64,000 bases of DNA from Lactobacillus xylocopicola. Its GTDB lineage: Bacteria > Bacillota > Bacilli > Lactobacillales > Lactobacillaceae. The first letter of the stretch is position 1, and every line of letters begins with the position of its first letter. The DNA lies in the NCBI RefSeq assembly GCF_033096005.1, contig NZ_AP026803.1, positions 478,501 to 542,500 on the forward strand, given 5' to 3'. The notes beneath the pieces are model-generated. The model did no database searches and was not told where the DNA came from. It saw only the letters and a program-made list of their open reading frames with translations. Positions 63,567 to 64,000 of the stretch are shown piece after piece. A program made the translations under genes and the position numbers.

Positions 63567-64000
63567 ATGGCAGATAAGAAAAAGCAGTTACTAATCGTGA
63601 CTGGTATGAGCGGCGCCGGCAAAACAGTGGCTTCACATGCTCTAGAAGATATGGGCTACTTTGTAGTTGATAATTTACCCCCGACGCTGCTTTCCAGCTT
63701 TTGGGATTTGATTATTAATTCAGATGATTTTACCAAGGTGGCAGTTGTCCTTGATTTAAGGATTAAAAGTTTTTACAAGGACCTATTAAATGAGGTCAAT
63801 TCACTTGAAGATAATAGTAGTGTACAGACAACCGTGGTCTTTTTGGATGCCTCAAATGATGCTTTGGTGGCCCGTTACAAGGAGACGCGGCGGGTCCCCC
63901 CACTTGCCACCAGTAGCCGGCTGCTTGATGGCATTTTGGCCGAGCGGCAGGTTTTGACTGGTATCAAAAATCGGGCTAATGACATTATTGATACCTCTAA
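63567..64000 (+). CDS. rapZ: RapZ-type RNase adapter / nucleotide-binding protein, 3' truncated by window edge
   Basis: About 144 N-terminal residues of the YvcJ/RapZ family (usually 285-295). The P-loop VTGMSGAGKTVASHALEDMGYFVVDNLPP is characteristic. In E. coli RapZ regulates glmS mRNA decay; in B. subtilis YvcJ is a GTPase/ATPase linked to competence and sugar signalling. The ATG at 63567 follows AAGGAGG. The neighbours whiA/yvcK would be expected past the window end but cannot be seen. Confidence 0.93.
   Translation, partial: MADKKKQLLIVTGMSGAGKTVASHALEDMGYFVVDNLPPTLLSSFWDLIINSDDFTKVAVVLDLRIKSFYKDLLNEVNSLEDNSSVQTTVVFLDASNDALVARYKETRRVPPLATSSRLLDGILAERQVLTGIKNRANDIIDTS

Noticed and set aside
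1-64000. CRISPR array, tRNA/rRNA genes, IS elements, prophage, toxin-antitoxin or defence island
   Set aside because: No regularly spaced repeats, tRNA-like cloverleafs, transposase or phage genes were seen; the window is core genome.

Overview
The window is a piece of a low-to-medium GC Firmicutes chromosome, most likely a Lactobacillus sensu lato (acidophilus/delbrueckii type). This is inferred from the gene set and order: a mevalonate operon (thiolase, HMG-CoA reductase, HMG-CoA synthase), clpE next to a DUF1827 gene, a DUF1149 gene, HPr/EI/HPr kinase, the Spx-MecA-YjbH block, and a RodZ-pgsA-recA-rny block. Species cannot be fixed from the sequence alone. Nearly everything is core genome. 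No rRNA, tRNA, CRISPR array, prophage or IS element was seen. At least seven genes appear to start with TTG.

Layout. 1-4.8 kb: 3' end of a UDP-GlcNAc 2-epimerase gene, GtrA and flavodoxin on the minus strand, then map, a BrkB/YihY membrane protein and galU. 4.9-8.4 kb: upper mevalonate operon behind a promoter carrying an inverted repeat. 8.5-16.6 kb: a MerR/TipAS regulator with a 19-bp-spacer promoter, an alpha/beta hydrolase, RlmD-type rRNA methylase, recX, two little-known genes, a CorC/HlyC protein and prfC. 16.6-21.7 kb: DUF1827 and clpE (minus strand, CIRCE-controlled), then ptsH-ptsI. 21.8-28 kb: spx, mecA, coiA, yjbH, a CYTH protein, relQ, NAD kinase and an RluD-type synthase, in nearly the same order as the B. 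subtilis yjb region. 28-34 kb: lactonase, an orphan PTS IIA, AI-2E permease, trmL, DUF1149 and ftsK.

34.4-43.5 kb: SDR, RodZ-like protein, pgsA, an OpuC-type osmolyte ABC operon with three inactivating lesions in two genes, recA (possible LexA box) and rny. 43.7-48.2 kb: tagO, yigZ, comFA-comFC and hpf. 48.3-56 kb: secA, prfB with its programmed +1 frameshift, a small membrane protein, hprK, lgt, gpsA and trxB. 56-64 kb: phosphoglucomutase, uvrB-uvrA behind a LexA-like box and a terminator-like leader hairpin, a DUF308/HdeD protein and the start of rapZ.

Functional links. clpE (HrcA), MecA, YjbH and Spx form a proteolysis and redox-stress module. HPr, EI and HPr kinase form the PTS/carbon-control core. 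recA and uvrBA look like SOS genes. coiA, comFA and comFC are intact competence genes. I found no convincing wholly new system. The points most worth a second look are the decaying opuC operon, the inverted repeat at the mevalonate promoter, the uvrB leader hairpin, and a 390-bp gene-free stretch between the CYTH gene and relQ.
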